Assembly: GCA_964036295.1 (NCBI GenBank)
Contig: OZ038465.1
Span: 12,796,667 to 12,860,666 of the forward strand
Direction of reading: 5' to 3'
DNA: 64,000 nt
Source of the DNA: Plumapathes pennacea
Lineage: Eukaryota > Cnidaria > Anthozoa > Antipatharia > Myriopathidae
Shown: positions 1-10,854 of the stretch, one piece after another
How the letters are laid out: the number at the start of each line of letters is the position of its first letter
Position numbering within the stretch: position 1 is the stretch's first letter
Position numbers and translations under genes: made by a program
Notes under the pieces: generated by a model
What the model was told of the DNA's origin: nothing
Database searches by the model: none
What the model saw: the letters and a program-made list of their open reading frames with translations, nothing else

Positions 1-370
1 CCAGTGATATGACTGTCGTTGTCAAGAACGAGACAACAGCAGGTGGATAAGAAAAGCAATAAAAGATGAATCGAGAGACGGGGAGTCTTCCCAGATCGAT
101 CTCATACAGTAGTATGGACACAAACAAGGGTTGCACCACCAAACCCACACACAGATCAGTCAAAGCCAGGTTGCTCAAGAGGGCTTTTGACGGAGCGTGC
201 AACGAGGAGGTTTTTCGAAGCGCCGCAAGAATCAGAGCGTTCCCTATTAACGCGAACACAGAAGCTGGGACGTTGAGCGCGACGCATATGATGTAAGGGA
301 TAAAAAGTTTGTTTACCCACGAAGAATTCTGTTCCTGACACGAGGCAAGGGTTTCATTTGAAGAGTTCAT
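1..370 (-). CDS. Class A GPCR, copy 1 (N-terminal part, runs off left edge)
   Basis: The minus-strand frame opens at an ATG at 368-370 and stays open to the window edge for 123 codons. It begins MNSSNET, with N-glycosylation sequons, followed by TM1 with GNALIL, TM2 with LSNLALTDL (the conserved Asp 2.50) and the start of TM3. It is clearly a paralogue of the receptors at 4093, 6544, 9091 and 13967. No frameshift or stop is seen in this part. The rest of the gene, including TM4-TM7, lies outside the window, so intactness cannot be judged. The ligand is unknown. Confidence 0.8.
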   Translation of the reverse strand, partial: MNSSNETLASCQEQNSSWVNKLFIPYIICVALNVPASVFALIGNALILAALRKTSSLHAPSKALLSNLALTDLCVGLVVQPLFVSILLYEIDLGRLPVSRFIFYCFSYPPAVVSFLTTTVISL

Positions 371-842
371 CATCAACCAAGAAAGTTGTCCAAAGCGTTT
401 CAGTTCATCACATTATTATTTCTTGCGCAATTGGAGTACTTTTGTAAATCTCTCGCTTGCGTTGTAAGTTCTATGGGGCGATGCACGTCAGTTCTGAAGT
501 TTGCTCGTTAAAACTTCTTCCTTTGAGGCTGTACAGCTTATTAATTTCCGGACACAATAAGTAAGTTGCGACAGGATGTATATCAAACGAAAATAGATTG
601 AAGTAAACTCGCGAACGTAATTATTTCATACATGCTGAATAAACAGTGTTCAGAGTTTAATTATGTGAAACCTTGGTAAGCACACATGAAAAGTAAATTG
701 ACTCTCACAGATCGGATGAGATGTATCGTAGCTGAACAAAACAGTCCAGGATTAACTAAAATGTTTTCCCCAACCTTTTGGCCAGCGAACTGCAGAATTT
801 GATCAAAGAACGTAAAAAATATAATAAAAAAAAAACCTAAAC
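371..842. other. GPCR cluster spacer (upstream of copy 1)
   Basis: No gene seen. The sequence is the 5' flank that recurs, with divergence, upstream of every receptor copy (for example 4987-5450 and 7457-7900), so it belongs to the duplicated unit. It is AT-rich near 815-840. Confidence 0.6.
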
Positions 843-1288
843 TATTATGGCAAAAAATACTATTGTTAAAATCGATTCTACGTGAGGTAAATAGTTAACT
901 AGTAGAATGTTTCTTGGTTTGAATGTTGCGCCTATGAGTTATGAAGGTTTAAACTTTGAATGTGCTAATGACGTGACGTCTATCCAGGCATTTGATGTCA
1001 TTCCTTTCTCCTTGTAATTGAAACTGGTTTTGGATTCAAACAAGATATTTGATAAAATCCTTTATACAAGTGTCAAACAAAACATGGATGTGTATAAAAT
1101 GTCATTTATCTCTACCAGCAAGTTTTGTATAATAAATTATTCCCGGGTAGACGTCACGTCATTAGCATATTCGAAGTTTAAACCTTCATAATCCATAAGC
1201 GCAACATTCAAACCAAAAACTATTTTACTAGTCAACTATTTACCTCGCGTAGAATCAATTTTAACAATAATATTTCTGCCATTATCGG
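843..1288. mobile_element. Foldback (long inverted repeat) MITE-like element
   Basis: The left arm (about 843-990) and right arm (about 1146-1288) are reverse complements over roughly 140 bp. They share TTGTTAAAAT, TTTGAATGTTGCGC, GAAGGTTTAAACTT and GCTAATGACGTGACGTCTA, with a spacer of about 155 bp. The other GPCR spacers lack it at the matching place (for example near 5430-5520), so it is an insertion specific to this unit. No coding capacity. The superfamily is not assigned and the exact ends are approximate. Confidence 0.75.
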
Positions 1289-1484
1289 CACTTTAATCCA
1301 GGATTGGACAATCCAGTTGGCCCCAGGTCTCCTATTTTCCATATTTCTGTGCTACCTTCAGTAGTTCTCGTGTTGAGTTTATTTCTCTGTTTGGTAGCGG
1401 TCGCTATGTTGACATAAGTCTACAACTTGTTTGCAGTAAACCAATGAAAATTATGCATTAACAGCTAAGTAACTTCCGCGCTTT

Positions 1485-1811
1485 TCATTCTATTTGCGTA
1501 TGCCAACCACATGAAAATTTCTTCCCGCTGGTCACCAACACTATTTCACTTACACCAACCCACAAGCCACACGGTTCGAAATGGAACACGGGCCGGAGAA
1601 TCTTCTTCATGGCTTGCCTCACATCTTTGATCCTCCAGCAATACAGAACCGGGTTGAGGGAATAATTCAACATAACCATAGTCGTACAGGGCTCGCGAGC
1701 TTCCGGGAATAATGAAAACTGACCCAAGAGCACGTTCCACACTATGAAAGGCAAGCAGCAGAACCAAGTCGCATCGCACATTCTGTGCTCGTTTTTGTCC
1801 GAACTGTGGAA
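1485..1811 (-). pseudogene. GPCR C-terminal fragment (TM6-TM7)
   Basis: One minus frame reads a TM6-like hydrophobic stretch, then LNYSLNPVLYCWRIKDVRQA, the TM7 NPxxY motif plus helix 8, and a tail ending at the stop at 1485-1487. TM1-TM5 are absent. The fragment is cut at about 1811 where the LINE at 1812-3340 begins. Shorter, more decayed remnants of the same 3' end recur in the other units (about 5740-5850, 8180-8306, 10740-10854). It is therefore an old broken receptor carried along in the tandem duplications. Confidence 0.7.
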
Positions 1812-3340
1812 CCTGTGGAGCCATGGATGATGGGTGCACCTCCGCAATTCTATCTACAGACATGAGTAAGGCATTCGATTCGCTACACCCCACGCTGCTG
1901 TTAGCAAAGCTTGAGGCTTACGGTCTATCTCAAAGTGCACTGAATCTGATGAACTCATACTTCAGCGGGCGCGAGAACAGGACAAGAATAGGCCCCATCA
2001 CAAGCGGCTGGGCGAAAACGCGAAGAGGTTGTCCTCAGGGGTCGTCCTTAGGCCCACTACTCTGGAACATCTACCAAAACGACCTTTTCTACACGGAAAG
2101 GAAAAGTTATCTGTCGGCGTACGCCGATGACTACCAGTTATACAGTTCTCACAAAAACCCGGCACAGGCACTGAGTAATCTTAAGGAAGATGGAAAGAAT
2201 GCTTCAAAGTGGTACAATGAAAACTTTCTAGAAGGAAACCTCAGTAAATACAATACCATGGTCATCACCAATCAACCAAAGCAACAACTGGATGTGAAAA
2301 TAGACGGTGTCAGAATCAAGCAAGTGGAAGACCTAAAACTAGTGGGAGTGGTCATTGATCAAGATCTAACCTTCTCGCAACATATCTCAACCTCAAGCAA
2401 GAAAGCAAGTATGCGGGTGGGGGTACTAATGCGACTACGAAAGCTCATTCCAGTCGAAGCAAAGCTGCAGATTTTGAAAACGGCAATCCTTCCATATTTA
2501 ACGTACTGTGGGCTCTCATGGCATTTTTGCAAGAAGTCAGATAGCAACAAACTTGAACGCATCAACGAACGCGGCCTCAGAGCTGTATACTGCGATTGGA
2601 AATTGCCCTACAGCGAACTTTTAAAAAGAGCAAAATTAACCACATTGTCTAACAGACGCTTACAGGACATCGCTATCTTTATGTATAAGGCAAAACACAA
2701 CCTGCTACCACAGAACGTCCTGGAATTATTCCGCCGCTCGTGTGACAACTACAACCTAAGAAACTTCTTTCTCCCCAGAGTAAACACAACCACTCATGGA
2801 AAACACTCACTGAGATATTTTGGACCCTATTTATGGACGAAACTAAAAAGCAGCACCAGAAATTCTACCTCACTTTCATCGTTTAAGAACATAATAAGGA
2901 AAATGGACTTATCTGAACTTATTAACTCTGACTCATGCGTGGACTGCAAATTATGTCATAATTGAGCACGTTAAAGGCCTAAAAGCCTATCTATATGCAC
3001 TAGATTTGCATACAGCATCGATATGTAAATAGTTTTAGAAATGATAAGTTAACAACCTTATCATAAAAAATAGTAGTAAGTTTTAATAATAATAGTATTA
3101 GCAGTGTTAGAACAATATTTTAAATCAGTATAGTTCAATCTAGATCCGATTTTAGATGAGTTAACAACTTTTATCACAATAAAAATAGTAACAGTAGTGT
3201 TAAAACAACATTTTTAATTAGTATATTTTAATCCTAATTTAATCCATATATTTTCTTAAAAGTGTCCCCGATTAGTATATCACACGTGATACGCTAGAAG
3301 ATTTGACACTTAAATAAAGTTCGTGATGATGATGATGACC
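1812..3340 (+). mobile_element. 5'-truncated non-LTR retrotransposon (LINE)
   Basis: The insertion is bounded by GPCR-cluster sequence. The left flank ends CCGAACTGTGGAA and the right flank starts TATGTTTAA. The same two flanks are directly joined, with 2 extra bases, at about 13510-13530, which gives an empty site. The body carries the reverse transcriptase frame at 1823-2965, then an AT-rich 3' region and a short GAT-repeat tail (3325-3338). The 5' part (endonuclease and N-terminal RT) is missing. No clear target duplication is seen. Confidence 0.85.
1823..2965 (+). CDS. LINE reverse transcriptase, truncated
   Basis: The 380-residue frame carries RT core motifs: DMSKAFDSL (first catalytic Asp), RRGCPQGSSLGPLLWNI and YADDYQLY (catalytic YADD box). 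The C-terminal region after the RT is of the Jockey/CR1-like kind and ends in a Cys-rich tail (SCVDCKLCHN). The frame begins within the RT domain because the element is 5'-truncated; the first ATG at 1823 happens to lie near the junction. There is no internal stop or frameshift, so the insertion may be fairly recent. The fragment cannot be an active autonomous element. Confidence 0.85.
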   Translation: MDDGCTSAILSTDMSKAFDSLHPTLLLAKLEAYGLSQSALNLMNSYFSGRENRTRIGPITSGWAKTRRGCPQGSSLGPLLWNIYQNDLFYTERKSYLSAYADDYQLYSSHKNPAQALSNLKEDGKNASKWYNENFLEGNLSKYNTMVITNQPKQQLDVKIDGVRIKQVEDLKLVGVVIDQDLTFSQHISTSSKKASMRVGVLMRLRKLIPVEAKLQILKTAILPYLTYCGLSWHFCKKSDSNKLERINERGLRAVYCDWKLPYSELLKRAKLTTLSNRRLQDIAIFMYKAKHNLLPQNVLELFRRSCDNYNLRNFFLPRVNTTTHGKHSLRYFGPYLWTKLKSSTRNSTSLSSFKNIIRKMDLSELINSDSCVDCKLCHN

Positions 3341-4092
3341 TATGTTTAATCAGGGCGGCCTCTGTCTGATCAGTAGCTTTGTTTGAATTGAAAACCCCAT
3401 TTCTTGACACACTGACTGCTTCTTACGAATATGCCGTGTGATTTGCTGATTTTTATTGACATTTAAAAGTCTAAGCAAATATCTGTTGATAAAGTTGATA
3501 GATCATCTGAAGGAGAAAAAAATGATCATATTTCAACGAAGTCTATTCAAATACAAGACAGGTGAAAGCACAACCAATATTTATTGAGAAGACTCCAGAA
3601 GGCTTAGAAGTTAAATATATAATATACAGCACCATGATCTGGGAGATAAGCCAATAAAGTCTTAATATCGCATCATTATAATGATTAAGGTTCAGTCGCG
3701 TGTAGTTACTCCCCCAATATTTGACAGCTTCTTTTTCTTTTCGGCTAGTATTTCAGTATACTGTCATATAGGAGTGTTGTAACAATGCCGCGATATCAAT
3801 TTGCGATACAACGGCTGTATATACACGGATATGTTTCAATTTGATTTTGATTCATTTTCTCCTCCCATTCATTTACGAGTTTGTCGAAACGCACAGCGTT
3901 TCAGTAAAGTGCATGCAAAGCCATTAATTTTCTCTAGGGACTGTCCTCAACTCATTTGGTCTTCTGCAGTATCTCATATTAAACAACTTTGTAAAACTCG
4001 GTCAGTTTAAAGCCAAATCTAATTACGTTCTCGGTTCGTTTCTCTATGCCCATGGCTATATAATGTTATTAAGTTTATGCACAGCAAAGAAT
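3341..4092. other. GPCR cluster spacer (3' flank of copy A)
   Basis: No gene seen. The segment starting near 3391 (TTTCTTGACACACTGACTGC) recurs at 6165, 13590 and elsewhere, and marks the 3' side of the duplicated receptor unit. It includes AT-rich, unit-specific sequence from about 3480 to 3800. Confidence 0.55.
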
Positions 4093-4986
4093 CTAACGCA
4101 GTACTTTCATCGTTCCTCTTCGCACGTCTCGGATCCTCCAACAGTAAAGTACTGGGTTTAGTGCAGAATTAAGCAATATCAGGGTCAAGCTGAACCCATG
4201 CACGATCTTTACCCAAGGCGGTCGACAAAGCGGCGGGCCCTGCAAGATGGTCGACAGCATGAACGGTACATAGGACAACCAGAGGACGCAGCAGACGTAC
4301 CACATACCGCCAGCCAACTTTCTGTACCTCGCCACGTTGGTTCTTGTACCTAGTGGTGGTGCTTCCTGGTTCGTCTTGACTTGAGCTGTGATGAGGCGCA
4401 GTTTTCTGAAGATGAGTATAAAACTCAATGAAGAGACGGTAATGCAAAGGACGATTAAAGTGGACGCAAGTGCCTTGTAGACGGAGTAGCTTGCTAGTAG
4501 CGCAACGACGGATGAAAGTGCCCCAATAATCCATTCAAACACCAAAATGGCAATGACTCTTCGAAGTTTCATGACCTCATGGTACTTTCGCCACATGCAT
4601 AAGGCTAGCAGGCGGTCCAGTGATATGACGGTGGTGGTCAGGAACGAGACAACGGCAGGTGGATAAGAAATGCGATAAAAGATGAATCGAGAGACAGGGA
4701 GTCTTCCCAAATCTACCTCATAGAGCAACATGGACACAAACAAAGGTTGCGCTACCAAGCCCACGCACAAATCAGTCAAAGCCAGGTTGCTCAAGAGAGC
4801 TTTTGACGGAGCGTGTAGCGAGGAGATTTTTCGAAGCGCCACGAGAATCAGAGCGTTCCCGATTAACGCAAACACAGAAGCCGGGACGATGAGAATGACG
4901 CATATGATGTAAGGGATGAAAAGCTTGTCTACCAGCGAAGAATTCTGTTCCTGACACGAAGCAAAGGTTTCATTTGACGAGTTCAT
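4093..4986 (-). CDS. Class A GPCR, copy A
   Basis: A single-exon frame of 297 residues from ATG 4986; a TTG lies two codons upstream but is not a likely start. It shows all seven hydrophobic segments: GNALIL in TM1, SNLALTDL in TM2, SLDRLLAL (DRL in place of E/DRY) after TM3, FEWIIGAL in TM4, and LNSALNPVLYCWRIRDVRR in TM7/helix 8. The loop between TM4 and TM5 is very short and lacks the usual Cys. Compared with its paralogues it stops early: the CAG codon after KVLR is TAG, removing about eight tail residues (QTLCCVT). Otherwise open and potentially functional. A peptide, lipid or small-molecule ligand cannot be deduced; the short ECL2 recalls the melanocortin/lipid-receptor group. Confidence 0.85.
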   Translation of the reverse strand: MNSSNETFASCQEQNSSLVDKLFIPYIICVILIVPASVFALIGNALILVALRKISSLHAPSKALLSNLALTDLCVGLVAQPLFVSMLLYEVDLGRLPVSRFIFYRISYPPAVVSFLTTTVISLDRLLALCMWRKYHEVMKLRRVIAILVFEWIIGALSSVVALLASYSVYKALASTLIVLCITVSSLSFILIFRKLRLITAQVKTNQEAPPLGTRTNVARYRKLAGGMWYVCCVLWLSYVPFMLSTILQGPPLCRPPWVKIVHGFSLTLILLNSALNPVLYCWRIRDVRRGTMKVLR

Positions 4987-5850
4987 TGTCAACCAAGAAA
5001 GTTGTCCAGAGCGGTTCTTGTTACATCACACTAATATTTTCTGCGCAATCAAAATGCTCCCTTGCTCGCGTTGTGAGCTCTGTGGTGGGGTTGCGCCGGT
5101 TTCATTTCTGAATTTTGCTCTTGAAAATTTTGTCTCCCTTTGAGGATGTACAACGTATTAATTTCCGGACACAATAAGTAAGTTTCAATCAAAACGGCAA
5201 ATTTATCTAAAATAGATTGAACTCACCTCGGCAATGTAATTATTTCATACATGCTGATCAAACAGTGTTCATATTTCAATTATGTGAAACCTCGGTAAGC
5301 ACACAGGAAAAGTAAATTGACTCACAGATCGGAGGAGTATGTATTGTGACTGAACAAAACAGTCCAAGATGAGCCAAAATGTTTCCCCAACATTTTTGGC
5401 TAGTGAACTTTGATTAAAGACCAACATAAAAATAGTTTGTTCCCACCCTAGTTATATTGAGAAAGCTGTGTTGTCCGCAAAACTTCCCATTTTCAGAATG
5501 TGTAAACTTAGTCTAATTGTGCTTAATCCAGGATTGGACAGTCCAGTTGGCCCCAGGTCTCCTATTTTCCATATTTCTGTGTTACCTTCAGTAGTTCTCG
5601 TGTTGGGTTTATTTGTCTGTTTGGTAGCGGCCGCCATGTTGGCATAAGTCTACAACTTGTTTGCAGTAAACCAATGAAAATTATGCGTTAAGAGCTAAGT
5701 AACTTTCGCCCTTATCATTTTATTTGCGCATGCCAAGCCACGTGAAATTTCTTACCGCTGGTCACCAACACTATTTCACTTACACCAACCCACAAGCCAC
5801 ACGGTTCGCAATGGAACTTGGACCGGAGAACCTTCATGGCTTGCCTCGTT
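4987..5850. other. GPCR cluster spacer
   Basis: No gene. Repeated 5' flank of the receptor unit. The part at 5520-5660 (CCAGTTGGCCCCAGGTCTCC) also occurs near 1310, 7985 and 10545. About 5740-5850 is a decayed GPCR 3' end. Confidence 0.55.
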
Positions 5851-6167
5851 GACACCGCGGAAATACGCTCTTGACGTCACTTCCGTTGGTCAGCGTTCGT
5901 CGCCATGGCCATCTAACGTTTCATAATTCGAGTTAAAATTTCACATCGTGTGCAAGCTTCGTTTTTCTTGTGCACAACTTATGTTATAGAAAATGCCTTG
6001 AACTAACTTACAGTTGAGTATCGAGTCCTAGTATTGAGTTTCTCGGCTAAGTCTTGAGGTTTTAAGAGCGTTACATTTAACTACAAAATCTGCACTTGAA
6101 TCCACGATTTTGTGCAATAACCGCTGACTCAAAAGCAAAGTGACCGCACGGCCGAAAAGCGTATTTC
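5851..6167. mobile_element. Small TIR element (MITE), right end lost
   Basis: The left end GACACCGCGGAAATACG and body match the complete copies at 8307-8634 and 10855-11183. The right terminal repeat is missing: after GCGTATTTC the sequence switches to TTGACACACTGAC, the start of the next receptor unit. The breakpoint falls at a short shared ATTTC. Confidence 0.75.
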
Positions 6168-6543
6168 TTGACACACTGACTGCTTCTTACGAATTACCGT
6201 GTGATTCGCTGATTTCTATTGACATATAAAGTTTTAAGCAAATCACTGTTGTCTACCAACTGTATATACACGGTTATGTTTAAATTTGATCTTGATTCGT
6301 TTTCTCCTCCTCCTATCCATTTACGAAGTTTCAGTAAGTTTCAGTTATTGTGTAAATTGTCGTGTGAAAAACGACAAGTGACGCGCCGTTTCCACGCATT
6401 CGTGCAAGCGCGCGTAAAGGCATTTTTTCGCTCGTGAAATCCTCAATTCATTTTATTTTTTGCAGTATTTCATATTAAACAACTTTGTAAAACTCGATCA
6501 GTTTAAAATCAAAGGTAATTACGTCCGTGGCTACATAATGTTA
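6168..6543. other. GPCR cluster spacer (3' flank of copy B)
   Basis: No gene. Repeated receptor 3' flank, like 13590-13966. Confidence 0.5.
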
Positions 6544-7456
6544 CTAAGTAACACAACAAAGAGTCTGACGCAGTACTTTCATCGTTGCCCGTCGCACGTC
6601 TCGGATTCTCCAACAGTAAAGTACTGGGTTTAGTGCAGAATTAAGAAAAATCAGAGTCAAGCTGATCTCATGCACGAATTTTAACCATGGCGGTCGACAA
6701 AGCAGCGGGCCCTGCAAGATGGTCGACAACATGAACGGTACATAGGACAACCAGAGGACGCAGCAGACGTGCCACATACCGCCAGCCAACTTTCTGTACC
6801 TCGCCACGTTGGTTCTTGTACCTAGTGGTGGTGCTTCCTGGTTCGTCTTGACTTGAGCTGTGATGAGTCGCAGTTTTCTGAAGATGAGTATAAAACTCAA
6901 TGAAGAGACGGTAATGCAAAGGACGATTAAAGTGGACGCAAGTGCTTTGTAGATGGAGTAGCTTGCTAGTAGCGCAACGACGGTTGAAAGTGCCCCAATA
7001 ATCCACACGAACACCAAAATGGCGATGACCCTTTGAAGCTTCATGACCTCATGGTACGTTTGCCACATATATAAGGCTATCAGGCGGTCCAGTGATATGA
7101 CGGTGGTGGTCAGGAACGAGACAACGGCAGGTGGATAAGAAATGCGATAAAAGATGAATCGAGAGACGGAGTCTTCCCAAATCTACCTCATAGAGCAACA
7201 TGGACACAAACAAAGGTTGCGCTACCAAGCCCACGCACAAATCAGTCAAAGCCAGGTTGCTCAAGAGAGCTTTTGACGGAGCGTGTAGCGAGGAGATTTT
7301 TCGAAGCGCCACGAGAATCAGAGCGTTCCCGATTAACGCAAACACAGAAGCCGGGACGTTGAGAACGACGCATATGATGTAAGGGATGAAAAGCTTGTCT
7401 ACCAGCGAAGAATTCTGTTCCTGACACGAAGAAAAGGTTTCATTTGACGAGTTCAT
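6544..7456 (-). pseudogene. Class A GPCR, copy B (frameshifted)
   Basis: It starts at ATG 7456 (MNSSNETFSSC) and reads TM1, TM2 and the first extracellular loop, then shifts frame at about 7168, where GAGACGGAGTC lacks two bases present in the sister copies. The downstream frame (from about 7068 to the stop at 6544-6546) continues with TM4 to TM7 and ends KVLRQTLCCVT. No other damage is obvious, so it is either a young pseudogene or an assembly/sequencing error in an otherwise intact gene. Confidence 0.8.
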
Positions 7457-8306
7457 CGTCAACCAAGAAAGTTGTCCAGAGCGGTTCTTGTTACATCACA
7501 CTAATATTTTCTGCGCAATCAAAATGCTCCCTTGCTCGTGTTGTGGGCTCTGTGGTGGGGTTGCGGCGGTTTCATTTCTGAGTTTTGTGTCCCTTTGAGG
7601 ATGTACAACGTATTAATTTCCGGACACAATAAGTAAGTTTCAATCAAAATGTAAAATTAACTAAAATAGATTGAACTCACCTCGGCAATGTATAATTATT
7701 TCATACATGCTGATCAAACAGTGTTCATATTTCAATTATGTGAAACCTCGGTAAGCACACAGGAAAAGTAAATTGACTCTCACAGATCGGATGAGTATGT
7801 ATTGTGACTGAACAAAACAGTCCAGGATTAACCAAAATGTTTCCCCAACATTTTGGCCAGTAAACTTTGATTAAAGACCAACATAAAAATAGCTTGTTCC
7901 CACCCAAGTTATATTGAGAAAGCTGTGTTGTCCGCAAATCTTCCCATTTTCAGAATGTGTAAACTTAGTCTAATTGTGCTTAATACAGGATTGGACAATC
8001 CAGTTGGCCCCAGGTCTCCTATTTTCCATATTTCTGTGTTACCTTCAGTAGTTCTCGTGATGAGTTTATTTGTCTGTTTGTAGCGGCCGCCATGTTGACA
8101 TAAGTCTACAACTTGTTTGCAGTAAACCAATGAAAATTATGCGCTAACAGCTAAGTAACTTTCGCGCTTATCATTTTATTTGCGCATGCCAAGCCACGTG
8201 AAATTTCTTACCGTAGGTCGGCAACGCTGCTTCACTGCACACCAAACCGCGAGTCACACGGTTCGCAATGGAACTTGGACCGGAGAACCTTCATGGCTTG
8301 CCTCAC
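7457..8306. other. GPCR cluster spacer
   Basis: No gene. Close copy of 4987-5850. Bases 8300-8306 (GCCTCAC) form the left target duplication of the next element. Confidence 0.55.
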
Positions 8307-8634
8307 AGACACCGCGGAAATACGTTCTTGACGTCACTTCCGTTGGTCAACGTTCGTCACCATGGCTATCTAACTTTTCATAATTCGAGTTAAAATTTCA
8401 CATCGTGTGCAAGCTTCGTTTTTCTTGTGCACAACTTATGTTATAGAAAATGCCTTGAACTAACTTACAGTTGAGTATCGAGTCCTAGTATTGAGTTTGT
8501 TGGCTAAGTCTTGAGGTTTTAAGAGCGTTACATTTAACTACAAAATCTGGACTTGAATCCACGATTTTGTGCAATAACCGCTGACTCAAAAGCAAAGTGA
8601 CCGCACGGCCGAAAAATGTATTTCCGCGGTGTCT
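8307..8634. mobile_element. Complete 328-bp TIR element with 7-bp target duplication
   Basis: Terminal inverted repeats AGACACCGCGGAAATAC (left) and GTATTTCCGCGGTGTCT (right) bound 328 bp of non-coding sequence. GCCTCAC flanks both sides (8300-8306 and 8635-8641). The remnant at 1612-1632 reads GCCTCACATCTTTGATCC with a single GCCTCAC, which is the uninterrupted target. An 8-bp TGCCTCAC reading is also possible if the last T belongs to the duplication, which would fit a hAT-type element. Non-autonomous. Confidence 0.85.
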
Positions 8635-8796
8635 GCCTCACATCTCTGATCGTTCTCAAGTAGCGGGAAATCATTCAGCGGCCTCGTGGTTTCTCTACGC
8701 TACTCTCGTGTTCCCCCAACTTCCTGCGTATTTAGATGAGGCTGTATTACACGGGAACGCGTTACATATTTCTTCTTCTTCTTCTTCTTCTTCTTC

Positions 8797-8843
<47 letters not shown>

Positions 8844-9090
8844 TTTGGCTGCTACTAATAAGAAATATAAAAAATTCTAACATGTAACATTCTTTGTAAT
8901 GTAACATTCAGTGTGAAAAACGACAAGCGACGCGCGGTTTCCACGCATTCGTGCAAGCGCGCCCAAAGGCATTTTTTCACTCGTGAAATCCTCAATTCAT
9001 TTTATTTTTTTGCAGTATTTCATATTAAACAACTTTGTAAAACTCGATCAGTTTAAAATCAAAGGTAATTACGTCCGTGGCTACATAATG
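8635..9090. repeat. Spacer with (TTC)n(TTA)n microsatellite
   Basis: Receptor-remnant flank is followed by a compound trinucleotide tract (TTC about 8770-8797, TTA about 8798-8843), then the repeated receptor 3' flank. The same arrangement, with a longer TTA tract, occurs at 13331-13444. Confidence 0.8.
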
Positions 9091-10006
9091 TTATTGAGTA
9101 ACACAACAAAGAGTCTGACGCAGTACTTTTATCGTTGCCCGTCGCACGTCTCGGATTCTCCAACAGTAAAGTACTGGGTTTAGTGCAGAATTAAGAAAAA
9201 TCAGAGTCAAGCTGATCTCATGCACGAATTTTAACCATGGCGATCGACAAAGCAGCGGGCCCTGCAAGATGGTCAAAAACATGAACGGTACATAGGACAA
9301 CCAGAGGACGCAGCAGACGTGCCACATACTGCTAGCCAACTTTCTGTACCTCGTCACGTTGGTTCTTGTACCTAGTGGTGGTGCTTCCTGGTTCGTCTTG
9401 ACTTGAGCTGAGATGAGTCGCAGTTTTCTGAAGATGAGTATAAAACTCAATGAAGAGACGGTAATGCAAAGGACGATTAAAGTGGACGCAAGTGCCTTGT
9501 AGACGAAGTAGCTTGCTAGTAGCGCGACGACGGTTGAAAGTGCCCCAATAATCCACACGAACACCAAAATGGCGATGACCCTTTGAAGCTTCATGACCTC
9601 ATGGTACGTTCGCCACATATATAAGGCTATCAGGCGGTCCAGTGATATGACGGTGGTGGTCAGGAACGAGACAACGGCAGGTGGATAAGAAATGCGATAA
9701 AAGATGAATCGAGAGACAGGGAGTCTTCCCAAATCTACCTCATAGAGCAACATGGACAAACAAAGGTTGCGCTACCAAGCCCACGCACAAACCAGTCAAA
9801 GCCAGGTTGCTCAAGAGAGCTTTTGACGGAGCGTGTAGCGAGGAGATTTTTCGAAGCGCCACGAGAATCAGAGCGTTCCCGATTAACGCAAACACAGAAG
9901 CCGGGACGTTGAGAACGACGCATATGATTTAAGGGATGAAAAGCTTGTCTACCAGCGAAGAATTCTGTTCCTGACACGAAGCAAAGGTTTCATTTGACGA
10001 TCTCAT
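9091..10006 (-). pseudogene. Class A GPCR, copy C (nonsense plus frameshift)
   Basis: It starts at ATG 10004-10006 (MRSSNET). Codon 26, TAC in the sister copies, is TAA here (9929-9931). A second lesion is a 2-bp deletion near 9757 (ATGGACAAAC against ATGGACACAAAC). From there to the stop at 9091-9093 the frame is open and shows TM3 to TM7, including SLDRLIAL and LNSALNPVLYCWRI, and ends CCVTQ. Two independent lesions make a pseudogene more likely than sequencing error. Confidence 0.85.
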
Positions 10007-10854
10007 TGTCAACCAAGAAAGTTGTCCAGAGCGGTTCTTGTTACATCACACTAATATTTTCTGCGCAATCAAAATGCTCCCTTGCTCGTGTTGTGGGCTC
10101 TGTGGTGGGGTTGCGGCGGTTTCATTTCTGAGTTTTGTGTCCCTTTGAGGATGTACAACGTATTAATTTCCGGACACAATAAGTAAGTTTCAATCAAAAT
10201 GTAAATTTAACTAAAATAGATTGAACTCACCTCGGCAATGTAATTATTTCATACATGCTGATCAAACAGTGTTCATACTTCAATTATGTGAAACCTCGGT
10301 AAGCACACAGGAAAAGTAAATTGACTCTCACAGATCGGATGAGTATGTATTGTGACTGAACAAAACAGTCCAGGATTAACCAAAATGTTTCCCCAACATT
10401 TTGGCCAGTAAACTTTGATTAAAGACCAGCATAAAAATAGCTTGTTCCCACCCAAGTTATACTGAGAAAGCTGTGTTGTCCGCAAATCTTCCCATTTTCA
10501 GAATGTGTAAACTTAGTCTAATTGTGCTTAATACAGGATTGGACAATCCAGTTGGCCCCAGGTCTCCTATTTTCCATATTTCTGTGTTACCTTCAGTAGT
10601 TCTCGTGATGAGTTTATTTGTCTGTTTGTAGCGGCCGCCATGTTGACATAAGTCTACAACTTGTTTGCAGTAAACCACTGAAAAGTATGCGCTAACAGCT
10701 AAGTAACTTTCGCACTTATCATTTTATTTGCGCATGCCAAGCCACGTGAAATTTCTTACCGCTGGTCGCCAACGCTGCTTCACTGCACACCAAACCGCGA
10801 GTCACACGGTTCGCAATGGAACTTGGACCGGAGAACCTTCATGGCTTGCCTCAC
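10007..10854. other. GPCR cluster spacer
   Basis: No gene. Near-identical to 7457-8306, including the GCCTCAC target at 10848-10854. Confidence 0.55.
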
